From an uncultured Algibacter sp. (GTDB taxonomy: Bacteria; Bacteroidota; Bacteroidia; Flavobacteriales; Flavobacteriaceae): a stretch of DNA of 64,000 nt. The notes under the pieces were generated by a model that had not been told where the DNA came from, did not search any database, and saw nothing but the letters and a program-made list of their open reading frames with translations. A program made the position numbers and the translations under genes. Below, in pieces: positions 36,324-45,165 of the stretch (position 1 is its first letter; each line of letters begins with the position of its first letter). The stretch spans positions 1 to 64,000 of the forward strand of contig NZ_CANKXG010000006.1 of NCBI RefSeq assembly GCF_947487575.1. Reading direction: 5' to 3'.

Positions 36324-36652
36324 TGCATATAGAATTACCTGAAAAACGATATTATGGTATAGGCGAAGTAGCTAAGGCTTTTGGCGTTAACACTTCTCTT
36401 ATACGTTTCTGGGAAAAAGAGTTTGATGTACTCAAACCTAAGAAGAATGCTAAAGGCAATCGCAAGTTTACACCTGAGGATGTTAAAAACCTTAAATTCA
36501 TTTACCACCTAGTTAAGGAACGCGGTTTTACTCTTGAAGGTGCCAAGACACATCTAAAAGAAGAAAAAAAACAGGCTCTTAATAATTTTGAAATTATTAA
36601 TAAGCTTGAGGATGTAAAAAATCAGCTTATTAAAATAAAGCAACATCTGTAA
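36323..36652 (+). CDS. MerR-type transcriptional regulator
   Basis: The 109-residue protein carries the MerR winged helix ('RYYGIGEVAKAFGVNTSLIRFWEKEFDVLKPKKNAKGNRKFTPEDVKNLKFIYHLVKERGFTLEGAKTHLKEEKK'), followed by a short coiled coil and no effector domain. This short form is common in Bacteroidota and often lies directly downstream of an M23 peptidase gene, as here, where start and stop overlap. Effector, if any, and targets are unknown. Confidence 0.93.
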   Translation: MHIELPEKRYYGIGEVAKAFGVNTSLIRFWEKEFDVLKPKKNAKGNRKFTPEDVKNLKFIYHLVKERGFTLEGAKTHLKEEKKQALNNFEIINKLEDVKNQLIKIKQHL

Positions 36653-36740
36653 AAATTTGTTATAGTAAATAAGTAACTTTTATAGAAAACATGTGTCTTA
36701 TCTAACAACAACAAAATTAATTCACTAAACCATTTTTATC

Positions 36741-37328
36741 ATGAAAAAATTTTTACCATTAATTATTATAGCAATTCTTGTATTAGGAATCTATTCTTGG
36801 GCAAAGGGATTTAACAATACTGCAGTTGAGTATGAAGCTGATGCTAAAACAGCCTGGTCTAATGTTGAAAGTGACTACCAGCGTCGCGCAGATTTAATTC
36901 CAAACCTAGTTGCTACAGTAAAAGGTTACGCAGCTCATGAAAAAGAAACTTTAGAAGGCGTTATTAAAGCACGATCTGAAGCTACAAAAACTACTATTGA
37001 TGTTGGAGATTTAACCCCAGAAAAAATGGCTCAATTCCAAAAAGCGCAACAAGGCTTAAGTGGTGCTTTATCTAGATTATTAGTAACTGTAGAAAAATAT
37101 CCTGAATTGAAAGCTGACAGAAGCTTTCTTGAACTACAATCTCAGTTAGAAGGTACCGAAAATAGAATTAAAGTCTCTAGAGATCGTTTTAATGAAAAGG
37201 TGAATATTTATGATAAATTCACAACAAAATTTCCAGGAAAGTTATTAGCTAGCCTATTTGGTTTTGAAGAAATGGCTCGTTTTAAAAGCGCTCCAGGAAG
37301 TGAAAACGCTCCTAAAGTAGAGTTTTAA
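36741..37328 (+). CDS. LemA-family protein
   Basis: The 195-residue protein has an N-terminal membrane helix (residues 4-20) and a helical LemA domain: 'WSNVESDYQRRADLIPNLVATVKGYAAHEKETLEGVIKARSEA', 'LSRLLVTVEKYPELKADRSFLELQSQLEGTENRIKVSRDRFNEKV'. It is exposed on the outer face of the inner membrane in family members. The next two genes encode TPM-domain proteins, the usual partner set of LemA in Bacteroidota. Confidence 0.95.
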   Translation: MKKFLPLIIIAILVLGIYSWAKGFNNTAVEYEADAKTAWSNVESDYQRRADLIPNLVATVKGYAAHEKETLEGVIKARSEATKTTIDVGDLTPEKMAQFQKAQQGLSGALSRLLVTVEKYPELKADRSFLELQSQLEGTENRIKVSRDRFNEKVNIYDKFTTKFPGKLLASLFGFEEMARFKSAPGSENAPKVEF

Positions 37329-37329
37329 A

Positions 37330-37770
37330 ATGTCAAATAAAGTTGAAGACTTTTTAACACCTGATGAAGAACAGGACGTTATTGAAGCTATTCGGGTAGC
37401 AGAGTTAAATACTTCTGGAGAAATCCGTGTTCATATTGAAAAAACATGTGAAGGCAATGCTACAAATCGTGCTTTAGATCTTTTTCATACGCTTAAAATG
37501 GACAATACCAAACTTCAAAATGCGGTATTAATTTATTTAGCTATTGAAGATAAAACCTTTGTGATTTATGGTGACAAAGGTATAAATGACGTTGTTGAAA
37601 ACGAGTTTTGGGACAGTACTAAAGAGATTATGCAATTATATTTCAAAAAAGGAGATTTTAAACAAGGTTTAATTGAAGGTGTTTTAAAATCTGGGGAACA
37701 ACTTAAAAAATATTTCCCTTACACTGATTCTGATTCAAACGAATTAACAAACGAAATTTCTAAAGGATAA
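37330..37770 (+). CDS. Cytosolic TPM-domain protein
   Basis: The 146-residue protein is one TPM domain ('LTPDEEQDVIEAIRVAELNTSGEIRVHIEKTCEGNATNRALDLFHTLKMDNTKLQNAVLIYLAIEDKTFVIYGDKGINDVV') without signal peptide or membrane helix. TPM domains have been linked to acid phosphatase activity in plants and to photosystem repair, but the bacterial role is unknown. The gene begins one base after the lemA-like gene stop, so coupling is tight. Confidence 0.9.
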   Translation: MSNKVEDFLTPDEEQDVIEAIRVAELNTSGEIRVHIEKTCEGNATNRALDLFHTLKMDNTKLQNAVLIYLAIEDKTFVIYGDKGINDVVENEFWDSTKEIMQLYFKKGDFKQGLIEGVLKSGEQLKKYFPYTDSDSNELTNEISKG

Positions 37771-37775
37771 TTTTT

Positions 37776-37838
37776 CAGTATGCAGTATTCAGTATTCAGT
37801 TTGCAGTTGCAGTATAGCTTTAAAAACAAAGCTATACT
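37776..37838 (+). repeat. CAGTAT/CAGTTT word repeat and hairpin at start of second TPM gene
   Basis: Words of the type CAGTAT, CAGTATT, CAGTTT and CAGTTG repeat from 37776 to about 37816. A perfect 11-bp hairpin AGTATAGCTTT/AAAGCTATACT follows (37811-37821 with 37828-37838). All of this lies over the ATG and the first 20 codons of the next gene. Confidence 0.55.
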
Positions 37839-38634
37839 TAGTTTACTATTCGCTGTATTATCTATTAGTTTTTCTTCTGCTCAATATGATATCCCTGAAA
37901 AACCAACAAAAGCAAATCCAGATGCTGTATATGACTATATAAGCTTACTTTCTACCTCTCAAAAAAGTAGTTTAGAAAGAAAATTAATTAAGTATTCTGA
38001 TACAACCTCAACTCAAATTGTTGTTGCTATAATTAACTCCACTAATGGCGAAAATATTAATTATTTAGGTGCTAAATGGGGGCAAAAATGGGGTATTGGT
38101 CAAGACAAAGAAGATAATGGTGTTTTAATACTATTAGCAAAAGGAGATAGAAGAATTGCTATAAATACAGGATATGGTGTTGAACATCTATTAACAGATG
38201 CCATGTCTAAACGTATTATAGAACGTGACATTATCCCTTATTTTAAACAAAATGATTACCCTGGAGGCTTAAATAGAGGCACTGATGCCATTTTTGAAGT
38301 CTTGAATGGCGAATACAAAGGTACACGTCAGTCCAATCAAAGTGAATTCCCTATAGGATTGATTTTTATTTTGATTTTCATATTTATAATTATCCTTATC
38401 TCAATTTCTAAAAATAGACGTGGAGGCGGCGATGGAAATCGCGGAAACCGATCTTCAGGAAGTGACTTATTAGAAGCCATAATTTTAAGTAATATGGGAC
38501 GTGGTAGTTACCGTAGAGGTTCAAGCGGCTGGGGCGGAAGCTCTGGCGGTGGAGGATTTTCTGGTGGTGGTGGGTTCGGTGGCGGATTTGGCGGCGGTGG
38601 CTTCGGCGGTGGCGGTGCTTCAGGAGGGTGGTAG
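37780..38634 (+). CDS. Membrane TPM-domain protein with Gly-rich tail
   Basis: The 284-residue protein has a signal peptide whose hydrophobic core is about residues 19-33 (cleavage near SSAQ), preceded by an unusual 14-residue Gln/Tyr/Ser-rich start encoded by a word repeat. The TPM domain (about 45-175) reads 'YDYISLLSTSQKSSLERKLIKYSDTTSTQIVVAII' and 'KEDNGVLILLAKGDRRIAINTGYGVEHLLTD'. One membrane helix follows ('PIGLIFILIFIFIIILISI'), then a cytoplasmic tail rich in Gly and Ser (SGGGGFSGGGGFGGGFGGGGFGG), typical of this family. It is the third gene of the LemA-TPM-TPM operon. Confidence 0.92.
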   Translation: MQYSVFSLQLQYSFKNKAILSLLFAVLSISFSSAQYDIPEKPTKANPDAVYDYISLLSTSQKSSLERKLIKYSDTTSTQIVVAIINSTNGENINYLGAKWGQKWGIGQDKEDNGVLILLAKGDRRIAINTGYGVEHLLTDAMSKRIIERDIIPYFKQNDYPGGLNRGTDAIFEVLNGEYKGTRQSNQSEFPIGLIFILIFIFIIILISISKNRRGGGDGNRGNRSSGSDLLEAIILSNMGRGSYRRGSSGWGGSSGGGGFSGGGGFGGGFGGGGFGGGGASGGW

Positions 38635-38733
38635 TAGTTTAATCTACAGCACATAACACAATCTTATATCGAACTTATATCACTAAACTAGACAGCATAT
38701 AATATTAGTTTCAAAACAGACTTTGATGGATTT

Positions 38734-38825
38734 GCCCGCGTTAGGGATTGAAGTGTATAGCCCACAGCCCGACGTAGGAGGTGCGAGGACTTGTAACGGA
38801 AAGCACGACCCCTTAGGGTAACGCC
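38734..38825 (+). repeat. Dispersed intergenic repeat, copy C
   Basis: It begins GCCCGCGTTAGGGATTGAAG, contains AGCCCACAGCCCGACG and GGACTTGTAACGGAAAGC, and ends GGGTAACGCCC. It lacks the perfect palindrome of copies A and B. It lies in the 230-base gap before der. Confidence 0.7.
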
Positions 38826-38864
38826 CAAATTAATTATTATTAAAACTACTGTACTGGAACAGGT

Positions 38865-40169
38865 TTACTTTTTACGCATATATACACTAATAGGTACGCC
38901 ATTAAACCCAAAATTCTCTCGAAGTTTGTTTTCTAGATAACGTTTGTAAGCGTCTTTAACGTACTGAGGTAGATTACAGAAAAATGCGAATTGTGGTTGT
39001 GCTGTTGGTAATTGCATGATGTATTTAATCTTTACAAATTTACCTTTATAAGCAGGAGGAGGATAACGCTCTATAATTGGCAACATAATATCATTTAACT
39101 GACTTGTTTTTATCTTTTTAGAACGGTTTTTGTAAACCTCAACAGCAGTTTCGATGGCTTTAAAAATACGTTGTTTAGTTAAGGCAGATATAAAAACTAC
39201 TGGAACGTCTGTAAATGGCTCCATTTGTTTTTTTATAGCCTTTTCGTATTCCTTCATAGACTTATGGTCTTTTTCAACTAAATCCCACTTATTTACTAAA
39301 ACCACAATCCCTTTTCTGTTACGCTCTGCTAACCAAAATATATTTTGCACTTGTCCGTCAAAACCTCTATTAGCATCTAAAACCAATAAACATACATCGG
39401 CATGTTCAATAGCTCTTACGCTTCGCATTACAGAATAAAACTCTAAATCTTCTTTTACTTTAGATTTTCTTCTAATTCCAGCAGTGTCTACCAAATTAAA
39501 TTCGAATCCAAAACGATTGTATTTTGTATCAATAGAATCTCGTGTTGTTCCAGCAATATCAGTAACGATATATCTGTCTTCACCAATCAATGCGTTTATA
39601 AATGACGACTTTCCAGCATTAGGCCTTCCTACTACAGCAAATCTTGGCAACTCCTCTTCTATAACCTCTTCCTTTTCGGGTAAAGCTTCAATTAAAGCAT
39701 CTAAAAGTTCTCCTGTACCACTTCCGTTAATACTAGCAACGGTGTAATATTCGCCTAATCCTAAAGAATAAAACTCAACAGCATCTTCAGCTCGTTTTCC
39801 ATTATCTACCTTATTTACAACAAGAAATACAGGTTTAGTCACTTTTCTGAGTAATCTAGCCACATCTTCATCCATCCCTGTTACTCCAGATTCTACATCC
39901 ACCATAAAGATTATAGCATCAGCTTCATCTATAGCTAATTCAACTTGCTTATCAATTTCAGCTTCAAAAACATCATCACTCCCCAAAACATAACCGCCTG
40001 TATCTATTAAAGAAAATTCTTTTCCGTTCCAATCACTTTTACCATAATGACGGTCTCTAGTAACGCCACTAACAGCGTCAACAATAGCTTCGCGTCGTTG
40101 TATTAAACGATTAAAAAACGTTGATTTCCCAACATTTGGCCTTCCTACTATAGCAACAATATTACTCAT
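38865..40169 (-). CDS. der: Ribosome biogenesis GTPase Der
   Basis: Der has two tandem GTPase domains and a KH-like domain and is needed for 50S subunit assembly. The 434-residue protein shows G1 '[14 protein letters not shown]' near residue 8, with DTGG and 'NKVDN' of domain 1, and '[14 protein letters not shown]' (about 181), DTAGI and 'NKWDL' of domain 2. The C-terminal KH-like part contains '[40 protein letters not shown]'. Upstream, on the minus strand, TATTTTTG (40232-40239) may be the promoter. Confidence 0.97.
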   Translation of the reverse strand: MSNIVAIVGRPNVGKSTFFNRLIQRREAIVDAVSGVTRDRHYGKSDWNGKEFSLIDTGGYVLGSDDVFEAEIDKQVELAIDEADAIIFMVDVESGVTGMDEDVARLLRKVTKPVFLVVNKVDNGKRAEDAVEFYSLGLGEYYTVASINGSGTGELLDALIEALPEKEEVIEEELPRFAVVGRPNAGKSSFINALIGEDRYIVTDIAGTTRDSIDTKYNRFGFEFNLVDTAGIRRKSKVKEDLEFYSVMRSVRAIEHADVCLLVLDANRGFDGQVQNIFWLAERNRKGIVVLVNKWDLVEKDHKSMKEYEKAIKKQMEPFTDVPVVFISALTKQRIFKAIETAVEVYKNRSKKIKTSQLNDIMLPIIERYPPPAYKGKFVKIKYIMQLPTAQPQFAFFCNLPQYVKDAYKRYLENKLRENFGFNGVPISVYMRKK

Positions 40170-40231
40170 ATCCTTTGTATTACGTTTTACATCTATCCGA
40201 TGCCTCTATTATTTCTATCCGAAATATTTTG

Positions 40232-40239
40232 CAAAAATA
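40232..40239 (-). promoter_or_regulatory. Probable -7 promoter element of der
   Basis: On the minus strand TATTTTTG matches TAnnTTTG, about 63 bases before the der start; a TTTG lies 16 bases further upstream, slightly closer than the usual 19. Confidence 0.45.
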
Positions 40240-40337
40240 GGAAATATAGACGACGCAAAGTTCTTTTTTAATAAAGATTGAATGTATTTAAAGTTTAAAG
40301 AAAAAATAGTACTTTACTGTTCTAAACTTAACTACAA

Positions 40338-40838
40338 ATGCCACTAAGTAATGACATTGTTTTAAGACCGAGGTTTAAAATGGAAATACCAAGGTATAAT
40401 GAAGCCATTTTAAGTGATTTCGAGAATGCAAAAACTACTCAAAAGGATTTTGTTATAACTCGAGTAGATGACCATGTATTCATAAAATTCCCTAGAGACA
40501 AACAAACATTTTGGACGCCACAACTTCATCTTGAAATTAATAAAATTGACGATAATTCAAGTAAACTTCACGGATTATTTGGACCAAACCCAACAGTTTG
40601 GACACTTTTTATGTTTCTTCATTTTATAGTAGCTGGATTATTTATAGCATTTGCCATTTGGACTTATACCAACATGACTATAAAAGAAAGTTATGCTGTT
40701 CAAGCTAGTGTTACATTTCTGATGGTTTTGGTTTGGATAACGTTATATTTTGCAGGAAGTATAGGAAAGGCTTCAGGTACAAGTGACATGCGATTACTTA
40801 ATAATTTTATGAACAGTATATTAAACGCTGAAAGTTAA
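40338..40838 (+). CDS. Membrane protein of unknown function
   Basis: The 166-residue protein has a soluble N-terminal half with 'ARFKMEIPRYNE'-like strands ('HVFIKFPRDKQTFWTPQLHLEINKI') and two membrane helices near the C-terminus ('LFMFLHFIVAGLFIAFAIW' and 'VTFLMVLVWITLYFAGS'). I recognise no family, but it resembles small GTPase-flanking membrane proteins found in other Flavobacteriaceae. It stands alone on the plus strand, convergent with the choice-of-anchor I gene. Confidence 0.75.
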   Translation: MPLSNDIVLRPRFKMEIPRYNEAILSDFENAKTTQKDFVITRVDDHVFIKFPRDKQTFWTPQLHLEINKIDDNSSKLHGLFGPNPTVWTLFMFLHFIVAGLFIAFAIWTYTNMTIKESYAVQASVTFLMVLVWITLYFAGSIGKASGTSDMRLLNNFMNSILNAES

Positions 40839-40865
40839 AACCAGAGTGTAAGTTACACTCTGGTT
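40839..40865. terminator. Palindromic hairpin between convergent genes
   Basis: AACCAGAGTGTAA pairs perfectly with TTACACTCTGGTT around a single G. The following CTCTTATTTACTCTTT is only moderately T-rich on the plus strand, so this is a probable but not classical terminator. Confidence 0.6.
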
Positions 40866-40898
40866 CTCTTATTTACTCTTTATAAATATCGTAAAATT

Positions 40899-42449
40899 CT
40901 ATTTTGAATAAATATTTAAAGTAGCGTCACTTGGAAACTCATTTGAAACAATTAATAATCTTTTTCCATTAGGACTTTCTTCTGGGTTTACTACTAATAA
41001 ACCTTCAGGTGAAGTATTCCTTAATCTTTGAACGAAAAATGGATTATATACATCTGTTATATTATAAATAAGTACATCCCCACTTCTTTCTAGTCCAATT
41101 ATTGCGAATGTATTTATTCCATCAGAATAAGTAGTTACAGCCTCTGGCTCAGTTCCTTTATCATCTGATCTGTTTTCAGGATAGTTTCCAAAATCAAACA
41201 AACTCGCTAGTGTAAACTCATTCCCAGAGTCAAAAATCAATTTACCTGTAGTATCCCATATAGAAAAGGAACGTGCTCCATAGCCATATATTTGATCTAT
41301 ATCACCGTCTCCATCTGTATCTCCATTAGCTGTGGTAACTTTTAAACGTCCTAAATTTTCTTCCTCTTGAAGTATTGCTGCATTTGGGTAAGCTACCGGA
41401 TCCAAAATTAAATCATCACCTCTTTCTTCTTCAGAATAACCATCATAATCTCTTGCATCTCCTTCATTAGCAGTAATAATATAACCAATACCTCCTATTT
41501 CAAAATAATCAATAGCATCAGGTTGATAAAAACTCAGTACTGGCCAATGTTTTAAATTTCCAATATCATCATCTCTATCACTTAAATCAAAAGCTATTTC
41601 AGAATAATCTTTTGTACCTAAAGGATAAATATTTGTTATTATTTTAGTATCAATATCCAATTTAGCAATACCATTATTCTCTTGTAGTGCTATAAAAGCT
41701 ATTTTTGAGTCTGATGATACTGTTATATACTCGGGCTCAACATCTGTACTTAAATCTGCTCCTGGACCAAATACTCTAAATCCATTATCCTCTAAAGTGG
41801 CTTCATCTGAATTAAAATTATCAAAGAAAATTTGAGTTGCAGTTTTAGTTTCTACTTCAATTAATGTTATAGACCCTTTAGGATCTATATCATAAGCATC
41901 ATTAGGCTCACCTTCATTTGCAGCTATAATATATTTTGCATCTGGTGTAAAAGTTACCATATCTGGTAATGCTCCAGCAGTAATTTCAGCATAAGGAGTG
42001 GTTAAATTATTTGTTTCAAAAACAATCACTTTACCATTGTCAGTAGATTCGTTTGCTTCTATTGCGATTGCCAAAAGACCACTTCTACAAGCTACAGAGT
42101 TTACATTACCTCCATACAAAGTAACATCAATTGGATTTTTAATCTCTGGGTTGTTTAAATCAGATATATTTATAACATCAACTTCTTTAGCTTCAGAATT
42201 TGTTGAAAACACAGTTTTAGTTGCAGCATCATAAGCAGAAATTTCCGGAACACCGTCGCCTAAGCTAATTTTAGCTTCAGTAGTAAAATAGGCAACATCC
42301 ATGCCGTCTTGCCCATTGCCCCCATCTTGTCCATCAAGACCATTTGTTCCGTCTTGCCCGTCCATGCCGTCTTCAACACATGAAGTGAATACTATAAAAG
42401 TTCCCACAAGGGTTACACTAAGTAATTTAAATAATTTGTTACGTTTCAT
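40899..42449 (-). CDS. Choice-of-anchor I lipoprotein with collagen-like linker
   Basis: The 516-residue protein has a lipoprotein signal with lipobox FTSC, then a short collagen-like Gly-x-x run (GMDGQDGTNGLDGQDGGNG). The body is a beta-propeller-like choice-of-anchor I domain: 'DMVTFTPDAKYIIAANEGEPND', 'YIITANEGDARDYDG' and the closing 'GLLVVNPEESPNGKRLLIVSNEFPSDATLNIY'. Related proteins are often fused to phosphoesterases, but no catalytic domain is present here. The ATG at 42449 (MKRNKLFK) was chosen because the 14 residues before it do not belong to a lipoprotein signal. Confidence 0.85.
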   Translation of the reverse strand: MKRNKLFKLLSVTLVGTFIVFTSCVEDGMDGQDGTNGLDGQDGGNGQDGMDVAYFTTEAKISLGDGVPEISAYDAATKTVFSTNSEAKEVDVINISDLNNPEIKNPIDVTLYGGNVNSVACRSGLLAIAIEANESTDNGKVIVFETNNLTTPYAEITAGALPDMVTFTPDAKYIIAANEGEPNDAYDIDPKGSITLIEVETKTATQIFFDNFNSDEATLEDNGFRVFGPGADLSTDVEPEYITVSSDSKIAFIALQENNGIAKLDIDTKIITNIYPLGTKDYSEIAFDLSDRDDDIGNLKHWPVLSFYQPDAIDYFEIGGIGYIITANEGDARDYDGYSEEERGDDLILDPVAYPNAAILQEEENLGRLKVTTANGDTDGDGDIDQIYGYGARSFSIWDTTGKLIFDSGNEFTLASLFDFGNYPENRSDDKGTEPEAVTTYSDGINTFAIIGLERSGDVLIYNITDVYNPFFVQRLRNTSPEGLLVVNPEESPNGKRLLIVSNEFPSDATLNIYSK

Positions 42450-42536
42450 AATTTTGAATTTATTAATTAATTCACAAATATGAAACAGCAACTTTATGAT
42501 AACGTTAATTTATCAAGAAACTACTATTAGGATTTA

Positions 42537-43418
42537 CTAGTTATTGTAACCAAAACGTTTCAGCTGATTTTGGTTACTACGCCAATTTTTATTCACTTTT
42601 ACATATAATTCTATATGAATTTGTTTTCCGAAGAACTTCTCTAAATCTTTTCTAGCCTCTATACCTACTCGTTTTAATGCGCTTCCTTTATGGCCTATAA
42701 TGATGCCTTTTTGAGTCTCGCGCTCTACCATAATTACAGATCGCACTCTTATTATATTTTCTTCTTCAAAGAATTCTTCGGTATCAACTTCGACAGCATA
42801 AGGAATTTCCTTTTTGTAATGCATTAGAATTTTTTCACGAATGGTTTCGTTAATAAAAAAACGTTCTGGTTTATCTGTTAATTGGTCTTTTGGATAAAAT
42901 GGTGGTGATTTAGGAAGTAAATCAATAATACGATTAAAAACTTCTTTTACATTAAACCCTTGAAGAGCAGATACAGGATAAATTTCAGCATTAGGCACTT
43001 TTTCAGTCCAAGATTGAACTTGATTTTCCAATTGTTCTTGATCTGATTTATCTATTTTGTTAAGTAATAACAAAATAGGTATTTTCGAATCTGTTATTTT
43101 ATTAAAAAAGGCTTCATCTTTCAACTCCTTTTCACCAATTTCAACCATATAAATAAGAACATCGGCATCTTCAAAAGCCGACTTCACAAAACCCATCATA
43201 GATTCTTGAAGCTCGTAAGCTGGTTTTATTATGCCTGGTGTATCGCTTAAAACCACTTGAAAATCATCTCCATTTACAATGCCTAAAATCCTATGTCTTG
43301 TAGTTTGTGCTTTTGAAGTAATAATGGAAAGCTTTTCGCCAACAAAGGCATTCATTAATGTTGACTTTCCAACATTAGGGTTTCCTATTATATTTACAAA
43401 ACCTGCTTTATGATTCAT
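42537..43418 (-). CDS. era: GTPase Era
   Basis: Era binds 16S rRNA and helps assemble the 30S subunit. The 293-residue protein has the GTPase domain with G1 'GNPNVGKSTLMNAF' (about residue 11), DTPG ('LSDTPGIIKPAYELQESMM') and 'NKIDK', followed by the C-terminal KH domain ('SVIMVERETQKGIIIGHKGSALKRVGIEARKDLEKFFGKQIHIELYVKV'). The gene is separated from der by one membrane protein and the choice-of-anchor I gene. Confidence 0.97.
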   Translation of the reverse strand: MNHKAGFVNIIGNPNVGKSTLMNAFVGEKLSIITSKAQTTRHRILGIVNGDDFQVVLSDTPGIIKPAYELQESMMGFVKSAFEDADVLIYMVEIGEKELKDEAFFNKITDSKIPILLLLNKIDKSDQEQLENQVQSWTEKVPNAEIYPVSALQGFNVKEVFNRIIDLLPKSPPFYPKDQLTDKPERFFINETIREKILMHYKKEIPYAVEVDTEEFFEEENIIRVRSVIMVERETQKGIIIGHKGSALKRVGIEARKDLEKFFGKQIHIELYVKVNKNWRSNQNQLKRFGYNN

Positions 43419-43439
43419 AGATGCCTTTATTTATAATTG

Positions 43440-43447
43440 CAAAGTTA
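43440..43447 (-). promoter_or_regulatory. Probable -7 promoter element of era
   Basis: On the minus strand TAACTTTG matches TAnnTTTG, 22 bases before the era start. No matching -33 element is seen. Confidence 0.5.
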
Positions 43448-43484
43448 CAACTTGAATATTTTATTCTACTAGAAATATATAAAA

Positions 43485-43517
43485 CAAAAAAAGCAGGAAG
43501 TATAACTTCCTGCTTTT
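43485..43517 (-). terminator. Rho-independent terminator of the FKBP gene
   Basis: AAAAGCAGGAAG pairs with CTTCCTGCTTTT around TTATA on the minus strand, followed by further T residues. It lies between FKBP and era. Confidence 0.9.
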
Positions 43518-43541
43518 AATATCTAAATAAGTAATTATAAA

Positions 43542-44243
43542 TTACTTTACCTCCAATAATTCTACATCAAAAATTAATGTTGAATTAGGTTGAATTACTC
43601 CACCTGGTCTTGGGTTTGCACCGTAAGCGATATCGCTTGGCACAAAAAACTTGTATTTAGCACCTTCTTTCATTAACTGTAAACCTTCGGTCCAACCTTT
43701 TATAACTTGAGTTACACCAAATTCTGCTGGCTGTCCTTTATCAACTGAACTATCAAACACAGTTCCATCAATTAAAGTACCATGATAGTGCACTTTTACT
43801 TTAGATGCAGTAGTTGGCTTTTCGCCTGTTCCTTCTTTTAAAACAATGTATTGTAAACCACTCTCTGTTGTTTGAACACCATCTTTAGATTTGTTTTCAG
43901 CTAAGAATTTCTCACCTGCCTCCTTATTCTCTGCTGCTGCTTCCTGACGCTTAATAGCATCTGCTTTTTGTTTCTTCTGAAAATAAGTTCTAACTATTTG
44001 TTGTGCTACATTTTCTTCAAGCAAGATATCTGTAGAATCGGTAACATTATTAAACCCTTGTATAAACAAATCATTATCAAAATCGTCAAAACTAGCTTTG
44101 ACATTTTTAGCAACATCCATTCCTATTGCATAGCTTACAGAATCTAATTCCGTTTTTATTGGTTTTTTAGTTGCTCCAGTTTGGTTACATGATACAACAA
44201 GCATTACCATAGTTACAAAACTTAAAAATTTCATTATTTTCAT
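43542..44243 (-). CDS. FKBP-type peptidyl-prolyl isomerase, lipoprotein
   Basis: The 233-residue protein has a lipoprotein signal (lipobox VVSC, near residue 19), an N-terminal helical dimerisation-like region (about 30-110, FKBP N-domain) and an FKBP domain (about 120-233) with 'VKVHYHGTLIDGTVFDSSVDKGQPAEFGVTQVIKGWTEGLQLMKEGAKYKFFVPSDIAYG', ending in 'LIFDVELLEVK'. It folds proteins in the periplasm or outer membrane. The minus strand carries TACATTTG (44269-44276) before the start, matching TAnnTTTG. A second ATG three codons downstream (44234) is also possible. Confidence 0.93.
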   Translation of the reverse strand: MKIMKFLSFVTMVMLVVSCNQTGATKKPIKTELDSVSYAIGMDVAKNVKASFDDFDNDLFIQGFNNVTDSTDILLEENVAQQIVRTYFQKKQKADAIKRQEAAAENKEAGEKFLAENKSKDGVQTTESGLQYIVLKEGTGEKPTTASKVKVHYHGTLIDGTVFDSSVDKGQPAEFGVTQVIKGWTEGLQLMKEGAKYKFFVPSDIAYGANPRPGGVIQPNSTLIFDVELLEVK

Positions 44244-44369
44244 TTTTATTATTTTTTTATTATGACGCCAAATGTAACAAATTTATAGGGAGTATAAAAG
44301 AAAAATAATTGCACTTGATAAATACCAATAGTCATTTAAATATGATACAAAAAGGACACTATACAAAAG

Positions 44370-44398
44370 TAAAGAGCCGCAAAAATTGCGGCCCTTTA
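44370..44398 (-). terminator. Terminator of the kdgK-eda operon
   Basis: GCCGCAA pairs with TTGCGGC, with flanking AAAG/CTTT pairs separated by one mismatch, and T-rich sequence follows on the minus strand. It lies just after the eda stop. Confidence 0.8.
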
Positions 44399-44420
44399 AA
44401 TATTTAATATAATTCTACAA

Positions 44421-45089
44421 TTATTTTCTAACAGATTTTACAATTGCCAAAGCAGCTCTAACATCGTTCTCTAATTTAGCATAATCTTTATTTGCTACTA
44501 TCTCTTTTGAAATTAGTTTAGACCCCATTCCAACACAGGTTACCCCTGCATCAAACCATCCTTTTAGGTTTTCTTCAGTTGGAGAAACACCTCCTGTTGG
44601 CATAATAGAAGTCCACTGTTGTGGCCCTTTAATACCTTTTACAAATTGAGGTCCATAAATATCACCAGGGAATAGTTTTACGATTTCACACCCTAACTCT
44701 TCAGCTCTAGTAATTTCAGTTAATGTACCACAGCCAGGAGACCAAAGTACCTTTCTTCTATTACAAACTATTGCAATATCTTCTCGTAATACTGGTGTTA
44801 CTATAAAATTAGCACCTAAAGCCATGTACAATGAAGCTTGTCCTGCATCTGTAACAGAACCCACACCCATTATCATACCAGGTAATTCTGTGATTGCATA
44901 TTTTGTTAATTCGCCAAAAACTTCATGAGCGAAATCTCCACGTGCTGTAAACTCCATTAAACGAGCCCCACCATCGTAACATGCTTTTAGTACTTTTTTA
45001 CTTAACTCAATATCATTATGAAAAAACAAAGGAATCATCCCTGTATCTTTCATTGTTTGTGCAACTTCTAATCTTGAAAATTGTGCCAT
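44421..45089 (-). CDS. eda: 2-keto-3-deoxy-6-phosphogluconate aldolase
   Basis: Eda splits KDPG into pyruvate and glyceraldehyde-3-phosphate, the last step of the Entner-Doudoroff and uronate pathways. The 222-residue TIM barrel has the Schiff-base lysine in 'CEIVKLFPG' (Lys138) and the general-base Glu in 'LMEFTARGD' (Glu46), with 'PTGGVSPTEENLKGWFDAGVTCVGMGSKL' near the C-terminus forming the phosphate site. It is the second gene after kdgK, separated by a 93-base gap that contains a hairpin. Confidence 0.95.
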   Translation of the reverse strand: MAQFSRLEVAQTMKDTGMIPLFFHNDIELSKKVLKACYDGGARLMEFTARGDFAHEVFGELTKYAITELPGMIMGVGSVTDAGQASLYMALGANFIVTPVLREDIAIVCNRRKVLWSPGCGTLTEITRAEELGCEIVKLFPGDIYGPQFVKGIKGPQQWTSIMPTGGVSPTEENLKGWFDAGVTCVGMGSKLISKEIVANKDYAKLENDVRAALAIVKSVRK

Positions 45090-45122
45090 TTTATTTAAAT
45101 GTTTAATTGTTAATTTGTGTAG

Positions 45123-45165
45123 TTGTTGAACTGAAAACCGATTAAACGATTCAACAGTTCAACAA
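45123..45165. repeat. Intergenic hairpin between kdgK and eda
   Basis: TTGTTGAACTG (45123-45133) pairs perfectly with CAGTTCAACAA (45155-45165) across a 21-base loop. The loop holds ATTAAACGATTCAA, a degenerate copy (two or three changes) of the operator core TTAAACGTTTAA found upstream. It could be an mRNA processing or attenuation structure, or a word-repeat relic. Confidence 0.6.

Noticed and set aside
42301-42483. Pro/Ser/Cys-rich plus-strand frame opposite the collagen-like run
   Set aside because: Its composition is the antisense of the Gly-x-x repeat; no independent support.
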